Assembly (NCBI GenBank): GCA_965247735.1
Contig: CBDFHN010000002.1
Location: 1,302,001 to 1,366,000, forward strand
DNA: 64,000 nucleotides
Direction: 5' to 3'
Origin: JAOXRU01 sp965247735
Lineage (GTDB): Bacteria > Bacteroidota > Bacteroidia > Flavobacteriales > Flavobacteriaceae
Under the pieces are notes generated by a model that was given only the letters and a program-made list of their open reading frames with translations, had not been told where the DNA came from and did no database searches. Of the stretch, positions 42,701 to 57,700 are shown one piece after another (the first letter of the stretch is position 1; each line of letters opens with the position of its first letter). Position numbers and translations under genes: made by a program.

Positions 42701-45700
42701 ATAACATATGGTTGCTATTATTCCATATCCTTCTGAACCTAAGTTATCAACTAAAGCAGTATGCGTTGTGGTCAACACAAATTCCGATGGTAATAAATTG
42801 GCATTAAAGACAATATACCATGTAGCGGTACTATTAAAATTATCAATAGATTGCGTTATTGCAGTTCCTGAAGTAATTTCTGTTCCATCAGCCACATTTA
42901 ATTGATTATCTGGATCATAAACAACTGCGGTAACCGCTGGATTATAGTTGAATGCTATAACTTGACTCTCTGTATCGTTTTCAATATCTACATTACCAGT
43001 AATAGTTGGTCCATAAGTAATTGTTCCTAGTACCGCATTTGCCTGAGGTGTAATAGTATGTGTAACAGTCATGGTAGGTGTGGCGTCACTAAAAATATAA
43101 TGTAGACCATTAGCATCTGCATAATTATTAGCTGCTACTAAATCGGCATTCGCATCTGATAAATCTATACTATAGTTTGCAATACTACTTCCGTTTGTAA
43201 AAATTCCTTCAATTAACTGACTCCCTACTGGTAAAGTATATGTGGTTGTATTGGCTGTACCAATACCACAAGCTAATTCCAAGACATCTAATGTTCCGTC
43301 ATTATCATCATCAATATCAATAACATCACCTATACCATCATTATCAGTATCCAAACATCCATTTAATGCTGCACTTGTTGCTATATAATATGTTGTGTTA
43401 TAATTATAATTTCCTGTGCTTCCATCTTCAAATTCATCTAACAATCCATTAGCATTAACATCTAATCCAGTATTATAAACTGATATATTATTATTGGCTA
43501 CCAAAGTATTTCCAGATTCAACACTATCGCTACAACCATCTCCGTCAGCGTCTAAATCTAAATGATTATAATTGCCATTGCCATCAACGTCAGCACTACA
43601 ACTTGTTTTTGGATAGTATTCTCTGATGAAATTATTGATTTCGAAATAAATTTCATTACTATATCCACTGCTAGAAAATGTACCACTGATTCCATGTAAT
43701 CTATAAAAACTATATTTTCCTGAGTTTTGGGTAATCGCAAAACTATGATTTCTAATTGTTCCAACACTAAGCACTGGAGAATTGTCATTGGTTGTATTAT
43801 AAATCTCTCCTGTATTTAGATCCGTCCAACTAGCTCCATCATTACTTCCTTGGATTTTAATATTTGAACCTGTTGTAAAATGTCCACTTGTATTGGCATA
43901 TCCGATAAATATTTTACTTAGCTCTACTGAAGTTTTAAACTCGAATTCATAAACTGTTTTATCTACAACAGTTAATAAATTTGTAAACTGAACTGCATAA
44001 TTCCCTATAGCAAGACCATTATCTCCATCAACAGTCTCTGAAGGTTGATTATAGGCTGCAACCATGCTTGATCCTGAACTTACCATAACTGATGTGCTTC
44101 GATTTCCAATTTCGAAATCCGCTTTTTTAAAGAAGCAATCTGGCGATTCATCAGCATCTTTTATTCCATCATTATCATCATCAACATCAACAAGATCATA
44201 AATCCCATCAGCATCAGTATCTGCACATGCGTTTAAGAAATCTGCTAATGCATAAGCCGCATAGGTAGAGTTGTAATTGATGTTTCCAGAAATACCATCT
44301 TCAAATTGATCTAATAACCCATTAGCATTAGCATCTGTTCCTGTGTTAATTGTAGAAACATCATTATTAACAATTGCAGTATTTCCTGCTTCAACTCCAT
44401 CACTACATCCGTCATTATCAGAATCTAAATCCAAATAATCTGGTGTACCATCACCATCGGTATCACTAGCATAACAGATAGTTGACTGTAAACCAAAACC
44501 TTCTGATCCGAATGCACCTGTTATTGTGGTATGTATAGTTGTTAATATAAAATCTGATGCTAATGTGTTGGTATTAAAAACCAAATACCATGTAGCTGCA
44601 TTATTATAGTTATCTGTGGATTGTGTTATTGAAGCGCCAGACATAATTGTAGTTCCGTCTGCAACATCTAATTGATTGTCTGGATCGTAAACTGTTGCTA
44701 TTATTCCAATATCAAAATTAAACTGTATTATTTGTCCTTCAGTATCGTTTTCAGCATCTATATTTCCTGTGACTGCTGGCCCGTAGGTAATATTTCCTAA
44801 CAAAGTATTGGCCTGCGGAGAGACAGTATGTGTTATATTTATTGTTGTAGCTGCATCACTAAATATATAATGCAATCCATCTGCATCGGAATAATTATTT
44901 GCTGTATCTAATGCTGCACTAGCATCTGATAAATCTATGCTATAATTTGCAATACCATTACCATTGGTAAATGTACCTTCAATTAATTGAGTACCAATTG
45001 GCATCGTATAGCTTGTTGTTGCTCCAATTCCATTAGCACAGGACAATTCCACAGCATCTAAAATACCATCATTGTCATCATCGATATCAAAACGATCTAT
45101 TGCCCCATCACAATCATTATCTCCGTCGGCAATAACTTTTGTAGTTGCATCTCCTAATATTCCACTATAGCACAAATCATAAGCATTATGAAATGCGGCA
45201 TAATAGACACCAACAGGTACTGTAGTTGGGTCTAGCACCAAATTAAAATTGGTTGCAGGAGTACCAGTATGCCAACTTATAGTAGTATTGTTGGGTTGAT
45301 TATCGGCGGTTAATGCGGTTAAATCTATTGTTGTTGTTGGGCATATATTTGCTATTGTTATTGCTGATAAATTTGGCGCATTTAACCCTGCATCACAGGT
45401 AGTACACACCTCTTCTTTGACCTTAACGGCATCTATCCATAATAAAGTTGAGGTATTTACTCCTTGAAATCTTATATATTTATAAGCTCCTGTTAGTGTT
45501 GTTGGTATGGTATAGCTTACTGCTGCAAAACCAGTTGCATTAAACCCATTGACTTCGGTAGAATTAGTAGTATAGGTTACATTATCTTCAGAAAAAGCAA
45601 CTACAAAACCTTTAGTAAAAGAACTTGAATGATGCCTAGCAACCACTTCTATTTCTTGACCTCCAGTAAAGGAATTTGCATATTCTACAATAGTTTGGTT

Positions 45701-48700
45701 AGCTGTTCCAGTACTATAAACATTGCAAAAAGCTCCATCCGGTTCTCCCGTTGTTCCATTTGCAATTCCACCCCAACTAGTAGCACCTGTAGATGAAATT
45801 CCATATTGAAAAACTTCTACTGATCCAAACTCACAACCATGAACTCCTAATACAGGAATACTTGTTGGTGTAGTTACCAGTCCTGAAGCTACAGTAAAAG
45901 TATAAGTACCTGTTGTTCCATTACTATTGGTCCATAACGATGGTAAACTAGACATTAGTGCTGTTTCAGAATTTGTTACTACAGCTGTATAATTACCATC
46001 TGGTAGTATTGGAATTACATATAACCCATCTGCATCTATTTCTGAAGAGTATACAACAGATCCTCCTTGTATTATGTTTACAACCATATCCGTTGGTAAA
46101 CCTGTACTATCCTCTGAGCCATTTTTAATATTGTCATCAAAAGTACCTCCGTCAAGTCCAGAATCATGGAAAACGGCTCCAGTATACATTCCACACTCTT
46201 CTACTACAGTTTCTACGGCATCAATTAGTAATAAACTTGAAGTACCAGTACCTTGAATTCTGATGTATTTATAATTGCCAGTCATTGCTCCTGGAACTAC
46301 TGTTGAAACGGTCGTAAATCCAGTTTCTGTCAATCCATTAATCATGCTAGAATTTGTAGTCCATGTAAGTTTATCCTCGGAATATGCTATTACAAAACCA
46401 TTAGGATAACCATCATATCTTCTGGCAGTAATATTGATTGTATGTCCAGCAGTAAAAATATCTGTATAAGTAACTATAGTTTGATGTCCCGTTCCTGTGC
46501 TATATGCATTTTGATGAAAACCATCACCTGGAGCTCCAGCAGCACCATTTAACTGTGCAGTAGAACCTGGCCTATTCCAACTTACAGATCCTTCTGAGCT
46601 GATTCCATATTGCCCATTTAATGCAAGACCATTAGGACATTCTATTCTCCAATTTACATTAAAAGTATTGTTTGCATAAGCAACTAATACATCAGTAATA
46701 CCTGCATTTATGGAACCAAAATTAAGATTATCGGTATCTACAGCATCATCTAATCCATCCCCATCTGCATCTATATTTGATAGCGTAATTCCGGCTTCTG
46801 TGGTATCATCTGTTTGTGCATTATCACTATTGGTATCCAAGAAATCTGGAATTCCATCTTCATCTGTATCAATAGGTGCTAGCCCAGTTGTATAATTAAC
46901 ATCTGATCCATTTGCGTTAAAGGTACCAGATGGTACAATATAACCTAGCGTAGTTTGGGCTTCTATATTATCTGGGATACCATCTCCATCGGAATCTAAA
47001 TCCAAATGATTTGGTATTCCATCACTATCTATTACATCTGCATAACATATATTAGCCTGCAACCCAAAACTTTCTTCGTCAAAATTACCTGTTAATGTGC
47101 TATGATTTGTTGTAAGTACAAAATCTGTCGCTAGAAAGCCTGTTTCAAAAACAACAGACCAAGTAGCAGTACTATTATACCTATCCAATAATTGTGTAAT
47201 AGTTGTTCCTGAAGAAATTGCGGTTCCATCTGCTATATCCAATTGGTTATCTGGATCATATACTACTGCTGATACTCCAGCTGTATAATTAAGTATTATT
47301 GATTGTGCTTCTGTATCATTTTCTGAATCCACATTACCCGTAATTGTTGGGCCATACCTAACATTCCCAATAAGCGAATTTGGCTGAGGTGAAATGGTAT
47401 GTGTAACATTCATTGTTGGGCTAACATCATCAAATATATAATGCAATCCATCAGCATTTGAATAATTATTTGCTGCGGTCAATGCTGCGCTTGCATCGGA
47501 TAAATCTATAGTATAATTTGCAACACCATTACCATTAGTAAAAGTACCTTCAATAGCCTGTGTATTTACTGGCATTGTATAAGTAGTGGTTGCTCCTATT
47601 CCTTCCCCACAGGCAAGTTCTACAATATCAAAAATACCATCGTTATCATCATCTAAATCGATAAGATCTCCAATACCATCTCCATCGGTATCTAAACAAA
47701 CACTTTTGCTTGCTACTAATCCAAAATTAGTATAGGTAGACGTATAATTGATATTTCCTGAGGTACCATCTTCAAACTCATCTAACAATCCATTTGCATT
47801 CGCATCCGTTCCAGTATTATAGTTCATAACATCATTAACTCCTATAAGACTGGCTCCTGCTTCAACGCTATCACTACATCCATCACCATCACTATCTAAA
47901 TCCAAGTGGTTAAGTGTAGTATCAATATCTGTATCCGTTATACATGTTATTTTAGGGAAATATTCTGCTACAAAACCATTGGTTTTAAAATAGACTTCAT
48001 TGCTATATCCTAAAGCATATGTACTACCTATAACCCCTTGAATTCTGTAGTATTTATAAGCTCCAGAATTAATAGTAACCGCAAAACTTTGATTTCTTAT
48101 GGTTCCTATATTTAGTACTACACTATTATCGTTGGTTTGGTTATAAACTGCTCCTCCGTTTACATCTAGCCAATTTATACGATTATTACTGGCTTGTAAT
48201 TTTAACGTTGCTCCGTTTGTAAAATGACTGCTTGTATTTGCATAACCAATATAGATTGTTTCTAATGCTATTGGTGCTATAAATTCGAATTCGTAAATGG
48301 TTTTATTTATTATACTCTGACTTGCAATAAACTGAACTGCATAATCTGCTGATCCTGTTCCATTACTTCCATCTAAATTTTCTTCAGGATTAATATATGG
48401 AGTAGTCATGTTAAAAGGGCTAGTCATATTAACCAAAGCACTTCTATTTCCTGATTCAAAATCAGCGGCGATAAAATAGCAATCTGGTGACTCTGTAGCA
48501 TCTAAAACACCATCATTATCATCATCTAAATCTGTTAAATCTCCAATACCATCATTATCCGTATCTGTACATGCATTTAATACACTTACTATAGCATAAT
48601 TTGAATACAGCGATATGTAATTGATTAATCCCGTAGTACCATCTTCAAAATTATCTAATAATCCATTTGCATTGGCATCTAATCCTGTATTGTAATTGGT

Positions 48701-51700
48701 AATATCGTTACTAGCTACTAATGTGTTTCCTGATTCTACACTATCACTACAGCCGTCAGCATCAGCATCTAAATCTAAGTGGTTGAATGTTCCGTCGGAA
48801 TCGGTGTCATTGGCAAAACAAATAGTTGCTTTTAATCCATAACCTTCTTCATCTAAATTACCTGTAATAGCAGTATGTGTTGTAGTCAATACAAAATCTG
48901 ATGGTAATAAATTGGTCTCAAAAACAACAGACCATGTGGCTGTACTGTTAATATTATCTACTGTTGTGATTACAGTATCACCTGAGGTTATTATTGTTCC
49001 ATCCGCAATATTTAACTGATTGTCTGGGTCATAAACCGTGGCGATAACTACTGGGGAAAATGTGAACTTTATGGTTTGTTGTTCGGTATCGTTATCTGGA
49101 TCTAAATTCCCTGTAATTGTTGGTCCATAAGTAACATCGCCAATAAGGGTATTAACTTGCGGAGCAATAGTATGGGTAACATTTATTGTTGGGCTAACAT
49201 CATCAAATATATAATGTAATCCATTGCTATCGGAATAATTATTTCCTGCAATTAATACTGCGCTAGCATCAGATAAATCTATGCTATAATCTGCAACTCC
49301 ATTTCCATTGGTAAATGTCCCTTCTATTAATTGTGCTCCTATTGGTAAATTATAGGTGGTAGTACTAGCTGTTCCGTTTCCACAAGACAATTCTTCGGTA
49401 TCTAAAATACCATCATTATCATCATCTATATCTAATAAATCACCAACGCCATCATTATCGCTATCATTACATGCACTTAACACAGATGATACGGCTAAAT
49501 AATAACTAGAAGTATAGTTAATTGTTCCTGTGGTACCATCTTCAAACTCATCTAATAATCCATTTGCATTAGCATCCAATCCTGTATTGTAATTGGTAAT
49601 ATCGTTACTAGCTACTAAAGTATTTCCTGATTCTACACTATCACTACAGCCGTCAGCATCAGCATCTAAATCTAAGTGGTTGAAAGTACCATCGGAATCG
49701 GTGTCATTGGCAAAACAAATAGTTGCTTTTAATCCATAACCTTCTTCATCTAAATTACCTGTTATGGCTGTATGTGTTGTAGTCAACACAAAATCTGATG
49801 GTAATAAATTGGTGCTAAAAACAACAGACCATGTTGCTGTACTATTAAAATTATCTATTGCTGTTATTACAGTATCACCAGAAGTTATTATTGTTCCATC
49901 TGCTATATTTAACTGATTATCTGGGTCATAAACTGTTGCGGTTACTACTGGTGAAAATGTGAACTTTATGGTTTGTTGCTCGGTATCGTTATCTGGATCT
50001 AAATTCCCTGTAATTGTTGGGCCATACCTAACATCGCCAATAAGTGTGTTTACTTGCGGAGCAATGGTATGGGTAACATTTATTGTTGGGCTAACATCAT
50101 CAAATATATAATGCAATCCGTTACTATCTCCGTAATTATTTCCTGCAACTAATACTGCACTGGCATCGGATAAATCTATGCTATAATCTGCAATACCATT
50201 TCCATTGGTAAAGGTTCCTTCTATTGATTGGGCTCCTATTGGTAAATTATAGGTGGTAGTACTAGCTGTTCCGTTTCCACATGATAATTCTTCGGTATCT
50301 AAGATTCCATCATTATCATCATCGATATCTAATAAATCGCCTACTCCATCATTATCGCTATCATTACATGCACTTAATACCGATGATACGGCTAAATAAT
50401 AACTAGAAGTATAATTAATTGTTCCCGTAGTGCCATCTTCAAACTCATCTAATAATCCATTTGCATTGGCATCCAATCCTGTATTGTAATTTACAATATC
50501 GTTACTAGCTACTAATGTGTTTCCTGATTCTACACTATCACTACAGCCGTCAGCATCAGCATCTAAATCTAAGTGGTTGAATGTTCCGTCGGAATCGGTG
50601 TCATTGGCAAAACAAATAGTTGCTTTTAATCCATAACCTTCTTCATCTAAATTACCTGTAATAGCAGTATGTGTTGTCGTCAACACAAAATCTGATGGTA
50701 ATAAATTGGTCTCAAAAACAACAGACCATGTGGCTGTGCTATTAAAATTATCTATTGCTGTTATTACAGTATCACCAGAAGTTATTATTGTTCCATCTGC
50801 TATATTTAACTGATTATCTGGGTCATAAACTGTTGCGGTTACTACTGGGGAAAATGTGAATTTTATTGTTTGCTGCTCTATATCATTTTCTGGATCTAAA
50901 TTCCCTGTAATTGTTGGTCCATAAGTAACATCGCCAATAAGTGTGTTTAATTGTGGAGCAATGGTATGGGTAACATTTATTGTTGGGCTAACATCATCAA
51001 ATATATAATGCAATCCATTGCTATCAGAATAATTATTTCCTGCAATTAATACTGCGCTAGCATCAGATAAATCTATGCTATAATCTGCAATACCATTTCC
51101 ATTGGTAAAGGTTCCTTCTATTGATTGGGCTCCTATTGGTAAATTATAGGTGGTAGTACTAGCTGTTCCGTTTCCACATGATAATTCTTCGGTATCTAAG
51201 ATTCCATCATTATCATCATCGATATCTAATAAATCACCAACACCGTCATTATCGCTATCATTACATGCACTTAATACCGATGATACTGCTAAATAATAAC
51301 TAGAAGTATAATTAATTGTTCCTGTGGCACCGTCTTCAAACTCATCTAATAATCCATTTGCATTGGCATCTAATCCTGTATTGTAATTTGTAATATCGTT
51401 ACTAGCTACTAATGTGTTTCCTGATTCTACACTATCACTACAACCGTCGGCATCAGCATCTAAATCTAAGTGATTGAATGTTCCATCGGAATCGGTGTCA
51501 TTGGCAAAACAAATAGTTGCTTTTAAGCCATAACCCTCTTCTTCTAAATTACCAATTATGGCAGTATGGGTTGTAGTCAACACAAAATCTGATGGCAATA
51601 AATTGGTGTTAAAAACTACAGACCATGTGGCTGTACTGTTGTAATTATCGATAGTTGTAATTACCGTATCTCCTGAAGTAATGATAGTTCCATCCGCAAT

Positions 51701-54700
51701 ATTTAACTGATTATCTGGGTCATAAACTGTTGCGGTTACTACTGGTGAAAATGTGAACTTTATGGTTTGTTGTTCGGTATCGTTATCTGGATCTAAATTC
51801 CCGGTAATTGTTGGTCCGTAAGTAACATCGCCAATAAGGGTATTAACTTGTGGTGCAATGGTATGGGTAACATTGATTGTGGAAGTATTATTATCAAATA
51901 TATAATGTAAGCCATTAGAATCAGAATAATTATTTCCTGCTAGTAATGCCACATTAGCATCGGAAAGGTCTATGCTATAATCTGCTACTCCATTTCCATT
52001 GGTAAATGTCCCTTCTATTAATTGGGCTCCTATTGGTAAATTATAGGTGGTAGTACTAGCTGTTCCGTTTCCACATGATAATTCTTCAGTATCCAAAATA
52101 CCATCATTATCATCATCGATATCTAATAAATCACCAACACCGTCATTATCGCTATCATTACATGCACTTAATACCGATGATACTGCTAAATAATAACTAG
52201 AAGTATAGTTAATTGTTCCTGTGGCACCGTCTTCAAACTCATCTAATAATCCATTTGCATTGGCATCCAATCCTGTATTGTAATTTACAATATCGTTACT
52301 AGCTACTAATGTGTTTCCTGATTCTACACTATCACTACAGCCGTCAGCATCAGCATCTAAATCTAAGTGGTTGAATGTTCCGTCGGAATCGGTGTCATTG
52401 GCAAAACAAATAGTTGCTTTTAATCCATAACCTTCTTCATCTAAATTACCTGTAATAGCAGTATGTGTTGTCGTCAACACAAAATCTGATGGTAATAAAT
52501 TGGTGCTAAAGACTACAGACCATGTGGCTGTACTATTAATATTATCTACTGTTGTGATTACCGTATCTCCTGAAGTAATGATTGTTCCATCTGCTATATT
52601 TAACTGATTGTCTGGGTCATAAACTGTTGCGGTTACCACTGGTGAAAATGTGAATTTTATTGTTTGCTGCTCTATATCATTTTCTGGATCTAAATTCCCT
52701 GTAATTGTTGGTCCATAAGTAACATCGCCAATAAGGGTATTAACTTGCGGAGCAATAGTATGGGTAACATTTATTGTTGGGCTAACATCATCAAATATAT
52801 AATGCAATCCATTGCTATCAGAATAATTATTTCCTGCAATTAATACTGCGCTAGCATCGGATAAATCGACTGTATAATCTGCAATACCATTTCCATTGGT
52901 AAAGGTTCCTTCTATTAATTGGGCTCCTATTGGTAAATTATAGGTGGTAGTACTAGCTGTTCCGTTTCCACATGATAATTCTTCGGTATCTAAGATTCCA
53001 TCATTATCATCATCCAAATCTAATAAATCACCTACGCCATCATTATCAGTATCTGCACAGGCGCTTAATACCGATGATACTGCTAAATAGTAAGACGGAA
53101 TATAATTAAGGTTCCCAGTATTACCATCTTCATAAACATCTATTAATCCATTTGCATTGGCATCTAATCCTGTTTTATAATTTGTAATATCATTATTTGC
53201 AACTAAAGTATTTCCAGATTCTACGCTATCGCTACATCCATCTAAATCGGAATCTAAATCTAGATGATTAAATGTTCCGTCAATATCGGTATCATTTGCA
53301 AAACATATCGTTGCTTTTAAGCCATAACCCTCTTCTTCTAAATTACCAATTATGGCAGTATGGGTTGTAGTCAACACAAAATCTGATGGCAATAAATTGG
53401 TGTTAAAAACTACAGACCATGTGGCTGTACTGTTGTAATTATCGATAGTTGTAATTACCGTATCTCCTGAAGTAATGATAGTTCCATCCGCAATATTTAA
53501 CTGATTATCTGGGTCATAAACTGTTGCGGTTACTACTGGTGAAAATGTGAACTTTATGGTTTGTTGTTCGGTATCGTTATCTGGATCTAAATTCCCTGTA
53601 ATTGTTGGTCCATAAGTAACATCGCCAATAAGGGTATTTACTTGTGGTGCAATAGTATGGGTAACATTTATTGTTGGGCTAACATCATCAAATATATAAT
53701 GCAATCCATTGCTATCAGAATAATTATTTCCTGCAATTAATACTGCGCTAGCATCGGATAAATCGACTGTATAATCTGCAATACCATTTCCATTGGTAAA
53801 GGTTCCTTCTATTAATTGGGCTCCTATTGGTAAATTATAGGTGGTAGTACTAGCTGTTCCGTTTCCACATGATAATTCTTCGGTATCTAAGATTCCATCA
53901 TTATCATCATCCAAATCTAATAAATCACCTACGCCATCATTATCAGTATCTGCACAGGCGCTTAATACCGATGATACTGCTAAATAGTAAGACGGAATAT
54001 AATTAAGGTTCCCAGTATTACCATCTTCATAAACATCTATTAATCCATTTGCATTGGCATCTAATCCTGTTTTATAATTTGTAATATCATTATTTGCAAC
54101 TAAAGTATTTCCAGATTCTACGCTATCGCTACATCCATCTAAATCGGAATCTAAATCTAGATGATTGTAAACACCATCAATATCCGCATCAGCATTACAG
54201 CTTGTTTTTGGAAAAAATTCCGCCATAAAGTTGTTAGTTTCAAAATAGATTTCGTTGCTATATCCACTACTATAAATAGTACCACTTTGTCCTAGAATTC
54301 TATAATACCTATATGCGCCTGTATTCTGAGTCACCTCAAAACTATGGTTCCGAATTAGTCCCAAATTTAATACCGATGTATTGTCGTTGGTTTGGTTATA
54401 AACCGCTCCTGTATTAACATCTGTCCATAGACTTCCATCGTTACTCGCTTGTAATTTTACATTGGTACCGTTTATAAAATGACTATTAGTATCGGCATAA
54501 CCGATATAAATTTCACTCAATTCTATTGGTGCTTGAAATTCGAATTGATAAATAGTTTGATCAATTGCTGTTTGACTATTAACAAACTGAACAGCATAAT
54601 CTCCTGCTGCAGTTCCGTTAATACCATCCATAGTCTCTTCTGGATTGGTATACACACCTTCCATGCTTAATCCTGTAGTTACGCTAACAAAACTGGCTCT

Positions 54701-57700
54701 ATCTCCAGTTTCAAAATCGCTACTTAGGAAGAAACAATCTGGAGATTCCTCAGCATCCTTAATCCCATCATTATCATCATCTATATCAACTAAATCTGCA
54801 ATCCCATCGTTATCAGTATCTGCACAAGCATTTAGGAAATCTACAATTGCGTAGTTCGCATAAGTAGATGCATAATTGATTACACCAGAACTACCAACTT
54901 CAAAACTATCTAATAGTCCATTTCCATTGGTATCAATTCCTGTATTAAAATCACTAATATCATTGCTTGACACAGCAGTATTCCCAGCTTCTACGCTATC
55001 ACTACATCCATCTCCATCGGAATCTAAGTCTAAACTATTTTTAATTCCATCTCCATCTATATCACAAAAAGATGAACCAAGTGCTCTTCCACTAAAACCT
55101 ACTTCTAACATTGCTGTTTGATCCCCTCCATGACCTGACAATACTGTAAATACTATTTTATCTACATTAGAATAACTAGTATTAAAGATCACATAATCTC
55201 CAAAAGCATCATCTGGAAAAGGTATTGTTTTTAATTCCGTACCTAAAAGTAATGCTCCATCATAAACATCAATCTTCACATCTTGTACACTGTGATTTGG
55301 CTCATTAAAAGGATTCATATAAGCATCAGAATGATAGCCATTCCAAACTGACATTCCTTCCACTATAAATGGCGTGTCATAATTGAAAGTAATCACTACA
55401 TCTGAAGGAGATGTTGTCCATGCAAAAACTTTAGACCAAAAAGTACCAGTTGTGTAATTTTCTATTGCAGTAGTTTTTGTTGGGTCAACAGGACCACCAG
55501 TTATGGCTGGGTCTCCAGTTAAACCTGTTGGAGTACTGCCACTAAACCCTACTTGTGGTGATGTAACTGAACTTGGTTGATAGAACTGAACAATAGCACT
55601 TTGTACACATTCTACCTCATCTAATATTCCATCATTATCGTCATCTATATCAATGCTATCTCCAACTCCATCACAATCTGTATCTCTATCTACAAATACT
55701 GCTGTAGTTCCGCTTCCTAAAACACCACTATAACAGGTATTTGCACTATTATAAAATGCAGCATAATAAGTTCCTGACTGTACTATAGTAGCATCAGCCA
55801 CCAAATTAGCATCCGTGGCAGGAGTACTAATATGCCATGTTAATATGGTATTTGCTGGTGAATTATCTGCTGATATTGTTGTTAAATCTATGGTTGTAGT
55901 TGGACAAGTATTTTTTATATAAACAGCTGATAAGTTTGGTTTATCAATACCAGCAGGACAAGTACTACAAACCTCATCTGTTACTTTAACAGCATCTATC
56001 CATAATAAGGTTGATGTATTTACTCCTTGAAATCTTATGTATTTATAAGCTCCAGTTAATGCTGTTGGTATCGTATAAAAAACTGAAGAGAATTCAGTAG
56101 CATTAAACCCATTTACTTCTGCTGAATTAGCGGTATAACTTATACCGTCTTCAGAAAAAGCAACTACAAAACCTCTAGTAAAAGAGGTAGAATGATATCT
56201 TGCTACAACCTCTATATCTAGACCGCCAGAAAAGGTATTTGCATATTCTACAATAGTTTGGTTAGCAGTTCCTGTACTATATACATTACAAAAAGCGCCA
56301 TCTGGTGGTCCCGTAGTACCATTTGCAACTCCTCCCCATGATGTGGCTCCTGTAGAGGAACTCCCATATTGAGAATTGTCTACTGCTCCAAATTCACATC
56401 CATGAATTCCTAAAGAAGGTATTGTAGCTGGTGTTGTTACTAGTCCAGATGCTATAGTAATTATATAAGTTCCATCTGTACTAGTACTATTGCTCCACAA
56501 AGAAGGTAAGGTTGATGTTAATGCTGTATCAGTATTCGTTAAAACAATTGTATATGTTCCATCGGGTAAAATTGGTATTATATAATTACCATCTTCATCT
56601 ATTGCGATTGATGAAAAAACTGTTCCTCCTTGAATAATATTTATTAGTAAATCTGATGGTATTGAGGTTCCGCTTTCTGTTCCGTTTTTAATAGCATCAT
56701 CAAAAGTACCTCCACCTAGTCCTGAATCATGAAAAACCTCAGCGGTATACATACCACATTCTTCTTTTTCGGTTTCTACAGCATCAATTAGTAATAAGCT
56801 GTTAGTTCCTGTACCTTGAATTCTTATGTATTTATAATTGCCAGTCATGGCTCCAGGAACTACTGTTGAAACTGTAGAAAACTCGGTTCCTAATAATCCA
56901 TTAATCTCGCTTGAATTTGTAGTCCATGTACTTTTATCTTCAGAATACGCGATTACAAAACCGCCAGGATATGAGGTATCATCATATCTTCTTGCTGTAA
57001 TGTTTATGGTATATCCCGCTGTAAAGACATTGTTATATGTTATTATTGTTTGATGTCCTGTTCCTGTACTGTATGCATTTTGATGAAATCCATCACCTGG
57101 AGCTCCTGCCGCACCATTTAACTGCGCTGTAGATCCTGGTCTATTCCAAGTCACAGACCCCTCTGAGCTGATTCCATATTGTTTTTCACTAATTTTTCCA
57201 TTCGGGCATTCTATTCTCCAATCTACATCAAATGTATTATCAGGATATGTGCTCATTGGGTCTGTGATTCCTGCATTTATTGATCCAAAATTACTGTCAT
57301 CGGTATCAACGGCATCATCTAATCCGTCACCATCAGCATCAGCATTTGCTAAGGTAATTCCAGCTTCAGTAGTATCATCTCCTTGTGCTCCATCACTATC
57401 AGTATCTACAAAATCAGGAATACCGTCTTCATCGGTATCAACCGGAATTAAACCTGTAGGGTAAATAGCATCAATTCCAACAGGCAATATAATAGTAGAA
57501 GGCACAATATAGCCTGCTGTAGTTTGTGCTTCAATATTATCAGGAATACCATCCCCATCTGCATCCAAATCTAAGTGATTAAAAATTCCATCACCATCTA
57601 TATCTTCAGAAAAACAAATAGTGGCTTTAATTCCAAAACTTTCTGCAGCTAAACTTCCTGTTAATGCAGTATGGGTTGTTGTTAGCACAAAATCTGAAGG

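Larger units (their letters stand above)
43600..54745 (-). repeat. Three dispersed F5/8C-like modules of the ESPDCFF type
   Basis: Copies lie at about 54745-54205, 48485-47950 and 44145-43600. They share ESPDC(F/Y)F, a DFE.G(N/D)R motif, IYIGYA(D/N)T, KLQASNDG.LW.D and YRYYRI.G, and end before a TSP3 loop. The pattern is F5/8 type C. They are more divergent from one another than the ESPNCFF copies are. Confidence 0.75.
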
